DNA of 64,000 nt from Rhynchonema sp. JSB1_4 (Eukaryota; Nematoda; Chromadorea; Monhysterida; Xyalidae): contig JASAMV010001966.1 of the NCBI GenBank assembly GCA_030248065.1, forward strand, positions 62,001-126,000. Direction: 5' to 3'. Shown piece after piece: positions 47,356-60,400 of the stretch; position 1 is the stretch's first letter; each line of letters starts with the position of its first letter. The notes beneath the pieces were generated by a model. That model ran no database searches, had not been told where the DNA came from, and saw only the letters and a program-made list of their open reading frames with translations. Made by a program: the position numbers and the translations under genes.

Positions 47356-48455
47356 ATGACATGTCACGTCACTTTTAAACTGCTCCTCACACTGGTCTGT
47401 GCAACAGTTGACACCGCAAAGCCACCGCAGCTGCACAAACGCGGTCCTGTTAATGCCAACAACCGGTCGCGGCACGGTTCCGCTCAAATCGAGGACCATC
47501 CCAATCGTCGAGGGCCTGACGACCAGATACACCCGGGTCACTACCACATTCGAAAACAGCCCCCGAAAGGCCCACCGGACGTGCCACCGGGTCAGGTGCG
47601 CAAAGCGATCGCCAAACCTGTGAAATTGGCAAATGGCAAGCAAGTGAAGCCATTCGACGAACAATACTTGATCGGCGTGCAGAAATTGGTGAAAGAATAT
47701 GAGAAATGCGTTGGACTGGTGAGGCTTGTAGTCTACCCTCTTCGTTAGCAGCCACATGATGCTATAGCAATAAATAATATCCATCATTTTCGCTCAACAT
47801 AAAGAACGTTCGCCATTATACGAAGAGCGACACAATTTTTTTAACACCAAGCTTTTTTTGGAAGGCGGTCGGATAGAACGATACTACGATTAGGCGATGC
47901 GTACACTTTTTGTCTGTATCTGTGTTTTTCTCGTGCAGACCGACACCCGAAGCGAGAACGACGTTGAATTCTATGCTGATGATATTCTGCTGACACAAAC
48001 ACTTGTGAAACATCGAATTGATGACTGCAAAGCGGGTAAGTCTACTGTATACATACATATAGGTCAAGGGACGAACATTGATGTTAGCTATGTATCTGCA
48101 TCTCATGAAAATTTTTGATACAGCCTGTCCAACCTACAATTTGGACCAGTAATTTAAGGTCACTTCACCATAAAGGATATTCACAAAGGCAGATTGAAAA
48201 CCAATATTTTAGTGTTGTATGAAGATGGCTTCATTTCGAAGGCACCGTGGGTGCACGGTCAGTAATATAAGATTCTCGAAACCTGTCGAGTTAGGATACA
48301 AGACTCTTTCAGCCAAGAGAGGTCACCCGCGGCCGAAACGTCAGATCATCAACCCAAAAGTTGCACGTGACAAAGGCTTTTTCTGGAACACCACCATTCC
48401 CGTCGTTATGACCGAACACGCAAGAAACCAACCTGTGCTTGTGGATATGCTAGTT
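47356..48455 (+). CDS. Signal peptide and propeptide exons of the astacin gene
   Basis: Three exons. The ATG at 47356 is followed by a hydrophobic core (VTFKLLLTLVCATVDTA), a signal peptide with likely cleavage near residue 20. The propeptide is rich in His, Pro, Lys and Gln and contains DEQYLIGVQKLVKEYEKC. The second exon encodes FYADDILLTQTLVKHRIDDC. The third begins RGHPRPKRQIINPKVARDKG: PKR is a furin-type site, and the mature enzyme should begin at or near QIINP. It then reads FFWNTTIPVVM, the usual first strand of astacins. All phases agree (0-1-0). Confidence 0.87.
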
Positions 48456-51400
48456 GTAAGTGCGCATCGGGAAAAGTGCTTGTTCATAAGCAGCCAGTAT
48501 GTACTGTAGTTCCTGGCAGGAGGGGAGTCCCCCTCGGGTTCGCTATCTGCCCTCAGGTGGTACACTATCCTCCTATTAGGTATTTCCCCCTACGGGTACA
48601 CTATCCCCCAATTTTTCTTAAAATATGCATTTTTAGGCCTAAAATAGACATTTTTAGGCTGCAAGTTTATCGAAAATAGGCGATTGACTACTTTTTCGAA
48701 CGTTTTAGTAATCGAACGAAGATTGATCAATCTCAATTAAATTTCGATCTATATTTTCCAATCGCGGTTGAAGATTGATCCTTTTTTAATCGCAATCGAA
48801 ATGCAGAGACCAACTTCGATCGATTTTTCGATCGCGGGATCGATCGAAAAATTTGAATAAAAAATCGATTGAATCTACGATTGGTGCATGCAGAGTATGG
48901 GGCGGTGTCTAGAGGGTCTTTCTGTCCTGGGTTCCATATTTGTGCAAATCCATGGTTCCAATCCTACAGAACATGATCACCGACTATCGCAAGTACACGT
49001 GTGTACGATGGAACCTGCTCGACGAACCTCCGAATAATGACACCATTTATGTGCTCATCATCACTGACGATCCAAGTTCAGGGTAGGTTCTTGGGTTATT
49101 GTAATACCGTACATACTTTCGTTAATAGTATTAGAAGCCCCACCTAATTGAAATGCTGTATAGACTTCTCTCGTTGGGTACCTTAGAAAATATAGAACCG
49201 CTGGGCCCGCTCATGAATGCAAATCGGGCAGTCCCAGTCTGCCCTCTTTGGCTAAACCCACCCTCGCTGCCCGACCTGGTTAAATCTCATGCACGTCAGT
49301 CTTGACATGATGTTGGGTGAAATATTTCCGGGATTGCAGATGTCGCACGTACGCCGGTGTGGACAATGACATGTACGGTGAAGTACCCGTTGGCTACCGT
49401 AACCCGAACGTTCATCCAGTGTTCCTTGGCGCCGGCTGCGTCAATGTGAGTGTGATACTGTAGCATACCCTCTTTATCATGGCTGTTTATATTGACACTC
49501 AAAAGAAAATCCTTGGTATACTTTCATCTTTTGGTTCATGCGTACACAACTTGCGTGTACAACATTAGTATAAGCCAAGCACACCCGCCGCCAATACCGC
49601 CAATATTGCTCAGTACCAAACAATGGTGCACGAGATGCTGCACGTGCTGGGGATGTTTCACGAGCACACACGTAGTGATCGGGATGAGTACGTGACGGTG
49701 CACTGGGACACTATGAAGTCATGGGCGGCACTACAATTTGCACGATGTGATAACGTGTCCATTTGGGAGGACAGGGCATGCGCCAATGCACGCACGCCCT
49801 ACGACCTGCTGTCGGTGATGCACTATGACACGGTAGGTTGGCTGATAGATCGATTAATGGATGAAGTGATCGTACGAGTTGTGCAGCATATCTTTGGTTG
49901 CCCGTGTCGACCTATGAATCGTCACAGACGGGCGGTGCCCCAGGTCATCGTCAGTACAAATGCACCAGATGCAACGTGACCCCAAAAACAAACAGTACTT
50001 GGTTTTTTCGGGTCGTTCTTTTCAAATCCCACTCGGGTGTACAATAAATGTTTGGATTTTTTGGAGAAACACTCTGGTATTGGAAATTTCTTAGTATTTT
50101 TGGGGGCATGTATGGAAAATTTGCCGAAATTAAGACTGGTTATGTGAAGGTTTCGATTTCTCAACGACACAGCTGGAGTGACTGAATGAATGATTTGTTG
50201 ATCGATCGATTGGTTACGTTCTCAGGTGGCATTCAGCAAGAACCGCAGTGAACCCACACTGTCATCCAAAGTTCCCGATCTGACGAACACACTAGGTGTC
50301 GGTGTCGATCTGTCGCACAGTGATTTCCATCGCATTGCATACGCCTATTGTGGCACACGTATGGTCCTTGGGCTTATTCTGATGTGGTTGACGCAAGTCG
50401 CCTGCCATGCATGCATTGCCCTCATTTATAGGGCTACGTCGACAACGATAATCTATGCGACTTGCGTATAAAGAGGCCTCGCTCTTTGTATGAAGGGGCA
50501 AGAGGTATTACCTGAGCAAATGACTAAGGCAATAACCTAAATTTTGCAATCGAATCGTATCTGCTTGGTCACATGACTTTTGTAAATATGTATGTATCTA
50601 CAAAGAGGTTTAATGATGCCACACATTTCGTCCAGCGCGAAAGTTCGCTTATTTTTGCACTGCGGACAAGTTTCACGATCGAAATTATAACCGGTACGTC
50701 AACTGTCAGTCACATGACGAAGGCCGGATCCGATCCGCTCAGATTACACCAATCTTCATCGCAATATTAGTGCCGAGCGCATAGGCGCATTATGTGAATG
50801 AAAATGCCTCTGACGTTCAGGCTTGAAATACCTGTAAAACTGAAGTGTGTATAGTAACATTTGGCACGCAGAATGTGCCGAATCGGGCTGCGAACCATCC
50901 GGCTACCGTAACCCAAACGACTGCAGTCAATGCATCTGTGCAGACGGTATTAGCCATGACGGAACATGTCAAGCGCCTGCGCCACAACCAAGTATGTGTG
51001 TAGTGGGTGATGTTTTACATGCGGGCACCACAAACGGGTACAGCATCGTGATATTGTCATGACACGGTACATGTTTCTTAAAGCCCACGTTGGGGTCAAT
51101 GCCGCGTCAAATATTTTCATCAAATTACTGTACATGTATTATTTCTCGCGCTCATTTGGGGCTCATGTATCAGTGCTTGATTTGACGAAAAGATTTGACG
51201 AATTGATTTGACGGCAAAACTACTCGCTATACCCCGCAGTGAAATGTTATACACACGCCCGGTTGCACAATGGCGACGAACTCGACCAATTGGCACATTA
51301 TGACAAGGCCATAAAACTATTTTTTGAAGAAAAACTGACCACTTACAATGTTCTGCATAGATTTCCAATGCGGCTCGCTGCTGCACGCAACATCCAGCTG

Positions 51401-54400
51401 GCGAATGCTGACAGTGAATCAGCAACGAAATCAGCCGAACGCCGATGAATGCAAATATGTGATCGAGGTGCATGAATGAAACCCGAATGAAAGTGAATAT
51501 GTTTAGAGTAGAATAACGGGAATCCATATTCAAAATTCTTTGCGAACAAAAAGTTGCTTTCTTCGACTAGGGCTGGAATCCAGACCCTCCATCTCCTTGC
51601 TGAGTAGCTACAATACGGTCTACCCTCATTAGAGCGATACTTGATGGGGACGCGAGCATTTTCGATAAATAGACGCGGGATTAACTGTAGAGGTTCACAG
51701 ACAATCTCAATTACCGCACAGTATAGTCCCAACCATCAGCTCATGAGATGCCCGAAACTGAAGCTGGCTTTGCCAGATCCAATAACGTTCCGGTTTCACG
51801 TATTACAAAATGTTTCGAAAACAAAAGAAAGAGAATCGACAATGCAAAACATCGCGAATTCTCTCCTTTTGTGTTCGAAACACCTGGAGCCGGAACATTG
51901 TTGGATCTACCAAAGCCAACTAAGTCGTCTCATGAGCCCGTTGTTGGACTATACACTTATTTACAGGCACCCGAAGGCCATCAAATCCTGTTCGAGACGC
52001 GCAACGCGAATCTGTTCATGGCCGGTAGCGCATATTCGAATAATCCGTGTAATTGGAACGGAATCGAGGTGCGAACTGACACTGATCGATTGGCGGAGGA
52101 GGCGGAAGTGTTAGTGCAACCATGGACTTACTGATCACGACGAGACTCTTCAAAGGACATTGCGAGACTCATTCATTGCATTCATTTCGACCAGCGTAAA
52201 AGTTGTTACAAGTTCATTCGCCCGCTTCATGAAAGCCCGCTCTTAATCGGATTTTTTTCGGTTAATGTCCCCCACTTTGAAAATTATTCAGGATCAGCTT
52301 TGGATGTTGTTTCCTGGCATAGAAGCTTTAGCCAGAGTTGAAACGGATCCAAATTGACTAAACAACACGGAGATTTGCGGGCAAATATGCGAACGGAGGA
52401 ACTATTTGTTGATGTTTCAGTCTGTGCGGCGATGTGTCGCGACGAACCTATCGATCGACTGGAAGGCGATTGCTGTTCATACATCGATATCGGCTCACAT
52501 TCGCCTTTCCGACCAACTATTTCTATTACAAATTCGTTGGTTGGTGTGCGTTTGACTTCACAGCACACGTGCGCAGCATTTCTGGCTTATTGCTTTGTCG
52601 TCGACGCAAATCGTTCATTCTGGTCATCAACTGAAGCAGCCTTGAATGAGCACAAAAAATATGTATACTGCAGTTACCATTATTACATATGTAGCGTCAG
52701 GGCTGAGTTGACCACGTGCGTTGAGTACCTACGTGAACTTCAGCCCAATTTTTGTGTCCTTCAAATAATCCGGGTTCCGACTGTTGATCGCAGTTGCACG
52801 ATACTTTGGCCATATTTTACATTTACACGCAACAGCGATAAAATTAGCTCGCATGTGCAGTATATTTCTGGTATCACGTGGAAATCTAGTGCCCAGGCAC
52901 TGTACGATGTATTTACACTGATCCACCGTGTGAAAAGATTGATGCACATAGCTGCTGTGTACGAGTTTGGTGAATACCAACCAAGGTTTAAATTTCAAAC
53001 TGACGATGCGACTCGTGAAATTATGTTGTTCGACAGTGTGAATCGCTAACTCGTGTCACCGATTGAAACGAAAATGCGATATGATTTCGATGCGCGTTTT
53101 CAGCACCGACAACCACAGTGCTCCCAACCACTACAACCATACCGACAACGACCACACCAAAATGCGGCGATTTAGCCCTGGGACGAAATGTTGAGCTTGT
53201 GACAATGGAGTCCCATGCGAAGGCGTTAGTGCGTTGTGCCAAGTCACACGTGTGGTCACCTGGTCACGTGACTGAAGTACAAAAAGTGGTCGTGTGTGAG
53301 GGCGGAGTATGGCAGCAGACGGGCGATTGTCAACCAGGTATAACATTGTGGCGGGTATATAGGGTGGCACAAAAGTGCATTCTTCAGTATTGGAATTGCA
53401 ATTGTGGATAATTTGAACGGTCACCCTATTCAACGTGAAGTGTGTTACCAACAGTGTTCGAACGGGATCCCGATCCCGATCCCGGGATCCCGGGCCCTTT
53501 TTCTGATCCCGATCCCGATCCCGTCATTTTGAAAAAGTCAATCCCGATCCCGCCCAAAAAACTACCGGGATCGGGATTAAGTTTTGAGAACAAAAAGTAA
53601 AAAATTATGCAATCATAATTCGACAAGCTGTTGTAAGGGCGCAGCCATGCAAACGCGGGCGCGGGTCGCGGGTCAGAAAAATATTGTATTTGTCCAACAA
53701 TCGCCCCGCGATTGCATGGCCGCACTTGCGGGTCGCGGTTTGCGGGTCACTTGAAAACATTTGTTTGGCTGCAACACGCAAAACTTAACCCATCAGCGTC
53801 GAGCCAACGTCGCAGACTGCCGTAGCACAGCGCTGATTGGTTCATTTTGTGTGTTGCGGCTAAATAAATGTTTCAAGTGACCCGCAAGTGCGGCCATGCA
53901 AACGCGGGGCGGTCATTGGACATAGAATACATATTTTTCTGACTCGCGCCCGCGTTTGCATGGCCGCGCCCTAAGAGGTGCTCGACCGCTGATTCCGAGT
54001 GTGATGAAACCGCAATCAACAAGTCGAGCTAGAACTGAACGGTTACACAAAGTTGCATCGAACAAAGGGACCCAGTTTCGAGAAAATGTTGTCATGGTGG
54101 GCAACAAATGAGACAAAGTTTCCGCGACTGGCACGTCTAGCTTTCAAATATCTAAGCGCTCCGCCTACGAGCGTGCTTTCTGAACAGTTCTTTTCCAGTG
54201 CAGCTAATTTGTTTGATGACAAAATATACAGCTTGAAACCAGAAAATGGTGAAATGCTTGTCTTTTTGTCAATGGCTTTGCCACTGATCGACGACAATTA
54301 TGATCTTTGAACTTCTCCGTCGTCAGCTATTCTCGATTTTCAATCGGCTTTAATCACTGTTGCGTGTGTTTATCCATGTGTGATAAACATGTTTCATGGT

Positions 54401-57400
54401 TGTCTGTGACATTAACTTGCATCTTATGCATAAAATGATAAAAAAACTATTACTTTTCTATAATCTGGACAATCCCGATCCCGATCCCGGGAACCCGGGT
54501 TTTCAAAACCGGGATCCCGATCCCGATCCCGATCCCGACACTTTCTTGATCCCAATCCCGATCCCGATCCCGGGATTAAAAATGAATCCCGTTCGAACAC
54601 TGGTACCAAGGATCTGACATTTTCAATTACCATTGATTGTGTCTTCGGAGGGGTAACAGGAAGGGCCAACTGCAGATTGGGAATATCGCTTAAAGTGGAA
54701 GTGGGCGTCATCAGCCGGGTCACTACAAAGAGGATAGGGTGGTGCTAAAGTGCCTTTCATGGAAGTTCGTCCATTTCAACCGGTTCACAAAATACATACA
54801 CTTACAGTTTGTTCACTGGAAGAGCATGGTGTGAGCAACGCGGTCGTTACCTCGTACAGTCCTGGACCGAGCAGGGGTTTGGTCAACATCGGAGGGTTAG
54901 TGTTGCTGCTATGGGAGTGCTGTAGGACACAAAAATGAGCCTATATTGATATCGTCAACGAACGTCATTAACACTCTTGTCGTCTACTCAGCCCTGATGC
55001 CATTGAATATCGCGCTCATTCAGGGCCGCCTGAGTTGACGACCAGAGTTGACGATTTGCATTGACGACTGTAGAATTGGCCCAAACTTGACCACAGGTCC
55101 AAGCCTGAGGTATGTAACTAACTTAATGCTGGACCACAAAAACGCCCGTTTGGCCTGAAATACGATGATGGTATGATGCTGTTATCTCTTGCTTGCAAGA
55201 GCAGGACAGAACCTAACGACTCATAAGTCTGATACCGCGACCAAAAATATTTATTCTCTGTTCAGCAGTCTATTCCTGAAATGCGCTGATGGATTTGAAT
55301 GGAGTGACGGGACATCAGGTGGAAAGTCCTTGGTTTGCAATGGAGCACAAACATGGACACATATCACAGCCCAGTGTGTCAAAACGACAACAACAACAAC
55401 AACTACAACAACTACAACAACTACAACAACAAGACCAATGACGACAACAACACCAAAATGTGGCGATTTAGCCCTGGGACGAAATGTTGAGCTTGTGACA
55501 ATGGAGTCCCATGCGAAGGCGTTAGTGCGTTGTGCCAAGTCACACGTGTGGTCACCTGGTCACGTGACTGAAGTACAAAAAGTGGTCGTGTGTGAGGGCG
55601 GAGTATGGCAGCAATCGGGCGATTGTCAACCAGGTATAACATTGTGGCGGGTATATAGGGTGGCACAAAAGTGCATTCTTCAGTATTGGAATTGCAATTG
55701 TGGATAACTTGAACGGTCACCCTATTCAACGTGAAATGTGTTACCAAGGATCTGACATTTTCAATTACCATGGATTGTGTCTTCGGAGGGGTAACAGGAA
55801 GGGACAACTGCAGATTGGGAACATCGCTAAAAGTGAAAGTGGGTGTCATCAGCGGGGTCACTATAAAGAGGATAAGGTGGCGCTAAAGTGCCTTTCATGG
55901 AAGTTCGTCCATTTCAACCGGTTCACAAAGTACATACATACATTTCCAGTTTGTTCACTGGAAGAGCATGGTGTGAGTAACGCTGTCGTCACCTCGTACA
56001 GTCCTGGACCGAGCAGGGGTTTGGTCAACATCGGAGGGTTAGTGTTGCTGCTATGGGAGTGCTGTAGGACACAAAAATGAGCCTATATTGATATCGTCAA
56101 CGAACGTCATTAACACTCTTGTCGTCTACTCAGCCCTGATGCCATTGAATATCGCGCTCATTCAGGGCCGCCTGAGTTGACGACCAGAGTTGACGATTTG
56201 CGTTGGCGACTATAGAATTGGCTCAAACTTGAACACAGGTCCAAGCCTGAAGTACATAACAATGAGCGCAAGCTTTAATTCTGGATCAGGAAGCGTCCGT
56301 TTGGCCTGAAGCACGATGATGATTCCGGTTGCTACAGGTGTATCAAACGTTTCCAAAATACAAGCAAATTAAAAAAAGCAGCGGCTGCTGTTTTTTCCGT
56401 CGCTGTTTCTTCCACCGCTGTTATCTCTTGCAAGAGCAGGACAGAACCAAACGACTCATAAGTCTGATACCGCGACCAAATATTTTTATTCTCTGTTCAG
56501 CAGTCTATTCCTGAAATGCGCTGATGGATTTGAATGGAGTGACGGGACATCAGGTGGAAAGTCCTTGGTATGCATTGGAGCGCAAACATGGACACATATC
56601 ACAGCCCAGTGTGTCAAAACGACAACAACAACAACAACAAGACCAATGACGACACCAACACCAAAATGTGGCGATTTAGCCCTGGGACGAAATGTTGAGC
56701 TTGTGACAATGGAGTCCCATGCGAAGGCGTTAGTGCGTTGTGCCAAGTCACACGTGTGGTCACCTGGTCACGTGACTGAAGTACAAAAAGTGGTCGTGTG
56801 TGAGGGCGGAGTATGGCAGCAGACGGGCGATTGTCAACCAGGTATAACATAGTGGCGGGTATATAGGGTGGCAGAAAAGTGCGGTCTTCAGTATTGGAAT
56901 TGCAATTGTGGATAACTTGAACGGTCACCCTATTCAATGTGAAGTGCTTTACCTATGTAGGACCTGACATTTTCAATCACCATGGATTGTGCCTTCCGAG
57001 GGCTAATAGGAAGGGTCAACTGCCGATTGGGAGCATCGCTGAAAGAATATTCACTGGAAGTGGGCGTCATCAGCCGGGTCAGCACAAAGAGGATAGGGTG
57101 GCGCTGAAGTGCATATCATGAAATTCGTCCATTTTAACCGGTTCACATACACTTACAGTTTGTTCACTGGAAGAGCATGGTGTGAGCAACGCGGTCGTTA
57201 CCTCGTACAGTCCTGGACCGAGCAGGGGTTTGGTCAACATCGGAGGGTTAGTGTTGCTGCTATGGGAGTGCTGTAGGACACAAAAATGAGCCTATATTGA
57301 TATCGTCAACGAACGTCATTAACACTCTTGTCGTCTACTCAGCCCTGATGCCATTGAATATCGCGCTCATTCAGGGCCGCCTGAGTTGACGACCAGAGTT

Positions 57401-60400
57401 GACGATTTGCATTGACGACTGTAGAATTGGCCCAAACTTGACCACAGGTCCAAGCCTGAGGTATGTAACTAACTTAATGCTGGACCACAAAAACGCCCGT
57501 TTGGCCTGAAATACGATGATGGTTCCGGTTGTTACAGGTGTATCAAACTTTTCCAAGATACAAGCAAATTAAAAAAGCAGTAGCTGCTGTTTTTTCCGTC
57601 GCTGTTTTTTCCACCGCTGTTATCTCTTGCAAGAGCAGGGCAGAACCTAACGACTCATAAATCTGATACCGCGACCAAATATTTTTATTCTCTGTTCAGC
57701 AGTCTATTCCTGAAATGCGCTGATGGATTTGAATGGAGTGACGGGACATCAGATGGAAAGTCCTTGGTATGCATTGGAGCACAAACATGGACACATATCA
57801 CAGCCCAGTGTGTCAAAACGACAACAACGACAACAACAACAACAACAACTACAACAACTACGACAGCACCAAAGACAACAACAACAACACCCACTTGTGC
57901 CGGCATTCCCGAACTGGGCAGAAGTGTGGAGTTCGTTCGCTATGACTACACGCTGGAAGGACATAAACGAGCGCTGCTTCAATGTGCACCCGGACACGTA
58001 TGGGCAGATGGACACTCAGATAGAAGAAGACCTGTGCCCTGCACACACGGACAATGGGATGTGGTACCACACTGTGAAGCAAATCAGATCAGGTTGGAAT
58101 CACACCAGGATAAGGAATGGGTCAACGCGCCTTCTCGTTGCTCGTTTCCACCTCATTTCGGTGGAACAGTGCATACCTCAGACAGTTTTGGAGATTAGGG
58201 TCCCTCAGAATGGAGGACCAAAACGCGGCTAATTTTCATGTCGCCATTCGGATCGTCAAGCTCTCGTGGTCGTCAAGTTACCTATAGTTCCAAGCATAAG
58301 GTATTCCTCACTCTCATCCAGGGCTGCTTGAGTTGACGACCAGAGTTGATGGTTTACGTTGACGACCAAACAATTAGCCCAAAATGCCGTTCGGGTGAAT
58401 ATCCGTGATAATAGTGACAATGAAAAGGTGCTGTTTCGATCATCATATTGCTGAGATTACCTAGGCCGCATTTTATTGGCATCCATTTTATTGGCAAATC
58501 AGAAAACGACGAAGTTTGCGTTTGAAAGACACGAAATAAACAGATCCGACCGTTTCAGCTGCACTGACACAGCATCGGCCCACAATCTGACCATCTGGTA
58601 CAGCATCGCAGACACGCACTATCTAGTCAGCTGCAAACACCCATTCCAGTGGACGGATGGCAGCCATCAATACTATCGTTATGTAGAGTGCACTGGGGGC
58701 ATTTGGAAGGGTATCGGCTGCCAAGCAGGTAACGCGCTTCACTGACTACATACCTGGGTACATTTACAGTATATGTTGCCGGGTCGCAATTTTTTCAGGG
58801 AACTTGATTGCACATTTTCGGATGGCAGACACATATTTGCAGAATGAGAGAAATATTTTTGCGCGCGGTAAAGCTTTAGAAATGAAACATTGCCATATTG
58901 AAGCAGAATTGTGATCGTTTCTTCTGCACGCATATTTCATCCAAATCCAATCCTTTATTTCTTTCTTCGGCTCATTGATGTGTTGTCTACTCAGATGTCA
59001 ACCTGAAGTCGTCAACTCAATAGTAGCCCTCAGTGAGAAATAATACATGGAATTAAGCGTGAGTTGACTATGTTTGTTGACGATCTGAGTTGACGGCATG
59101 GATATAACATATTTTTTCTGAGATTCCGTTACGTTTGTTTGTTGTTTCAGTCTGCAGCATTCCCCCACCATCTGTTAGACACAGTTATGCGACTTCGTAC
59201 ACTGGATTGACAACATCAAGAGACGCTGTGCATGTTGGAGGGTAGGTGACACGACACTACGTACCAACCTTAGCTGATGCTAATGCCGTCAACGTAACTG
59301 CCTAAGTCTCCTGCGAGCTTCGAGCTCCGATTTTCAAAAAGAAATTCCACTAAAAATTTTTTTCTTAAAATTTCTTCGAGCTCATCCAGCGGTGCTGTCG
59401 TCACTCTTAGTTTACGTGTGCTGCATACCGGCTAGTTTGCGCGAATCACAGGCAGTTCCGTTGACAACAATGGTGTTGGCCGCAAATCTGACGTACAGTC
59501 TATGGAACTGTTCCAAAAACGTTTCAGCACTGCACAAGTGTTCTGTAGATCTGGTTACAATTGGAATGACAGTGGGCCCAAGTCCAAGACCATTACGTGT
59601 GTAGATGTTGACATTTGGACAACAGTGCGGGGCATGTGTGAACAAGCCAAGGGTGCGTGGGTTGGGGTTGGCTGATGTTTCATTATAAACATTGGTTGGC
59701 AGTTAAATTAAACTTGGTGACCGGTCCGGTCTCGCCCTGGTCACGTGACTATGTGTGGTGATTTTAGTGATTCCACTGATTTTGACCAGCGTAAAAGTAT
59801 GGTTTCCGGACGGCCAACGTAGTGAATAAGTTTTTTTGCTGGTCAGTAGCATCGGTATACCAAGCTCCTTAACCACTACAAAAAAGTCACGTGACCAAAA
59901 GCAGATATATCCCATCACCGAACCGAGTTATGCATAACAAACAAATGCATATTTATTTCTGCTCCATTCTACGCACCACACATGGGCGCGTATTTTGTGA
60001 CGTCTATATCAGAAATCATGTCTATGTATCAAATATACGGTTGTTGTATCAGCATTGCAGTGCCAAAGCCATCAGGTACCCTGATCGTCTACCAATACCC
60101 GCCACACAACGCTGCGCCCGTGGTGCAACAAGTGGTCATCACTGATTACGCTGGTCAAACGCTGGTCAAAGTCAAGCCCGACAGACGATCCTATCCACCG
60201 ACCTACTATTTCGCTCAGCCCAAGCTCATCACAGTTGATCAGACGATATTTGCGATTGGGGGACGTGGAGGTGAGTTAAATAATAGTGCCGTGTGCATGA
60301 GCAAAATGTTGTTTGTGCGTACAAGGCTCGCTTGCAGTCTTCCGCTGCCGATATTAACCTTGGCGATCGGAACTGCTTTGTTTTATCAGGGTTCTAGTAG

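Larger units (their letters stand above)
53452..54602 (+). mobile_element. hAT element with CAGTGTTCGAACGGGAT inverted ends
   Basis: The 1,151-bp element has perfect 17-bp inverted ends and arrays of GATCCCGATCCC near both ends. The left flank is GTTACCAA (53444-53451); the right flank GTACCAA is the same duplication less one T. The uninterrupted site GTGTTACCAAGGATC is preserved in the sister cassette at 55738-55752, proving insertion. It carries the C-terminal piece of a hAT transposase and a nested TAA-flanked MITE. It is non-autonomous as it stands. Confidence 0.93.
53155..57699 (+). repeat. Tandem duplication of a roughly 1.1-1.2-kb exon cassette, three units
   Basis: Units: 53155-55265 (holding a 1.15-kb hAT insertion), about 55455-56500, and about 56663-57699. 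Each covers the second sushi of one exon B, an intron, exon A, an intron and the start of the next exon B. Exons and introns are nearly identical between units, so the duplication is recent. The unit before 55266 lacks about 90 bp present before 56501 and 57700 (near 56320-56420). Exon A of units 1 and 3 is identical; unit 2 differs at three third codon positions, all synonymous. Confidence 0.9.

Noticed and set aside
55251..55538. Minus-strand frames with poly-valine (also at 56486-56746 and 57685-57906)
   Set aside because: They are antisense readings of the ACA/ACT threonine linkers in the sushi exons.
57723..58232. 169-codon glutamine-rich frame (QQQQLQQ) as a separate protein
   Set aside because: It is a frame-shifted reading of exon 57700-58092, whose sushi cysteines and splice phases define the real frame.
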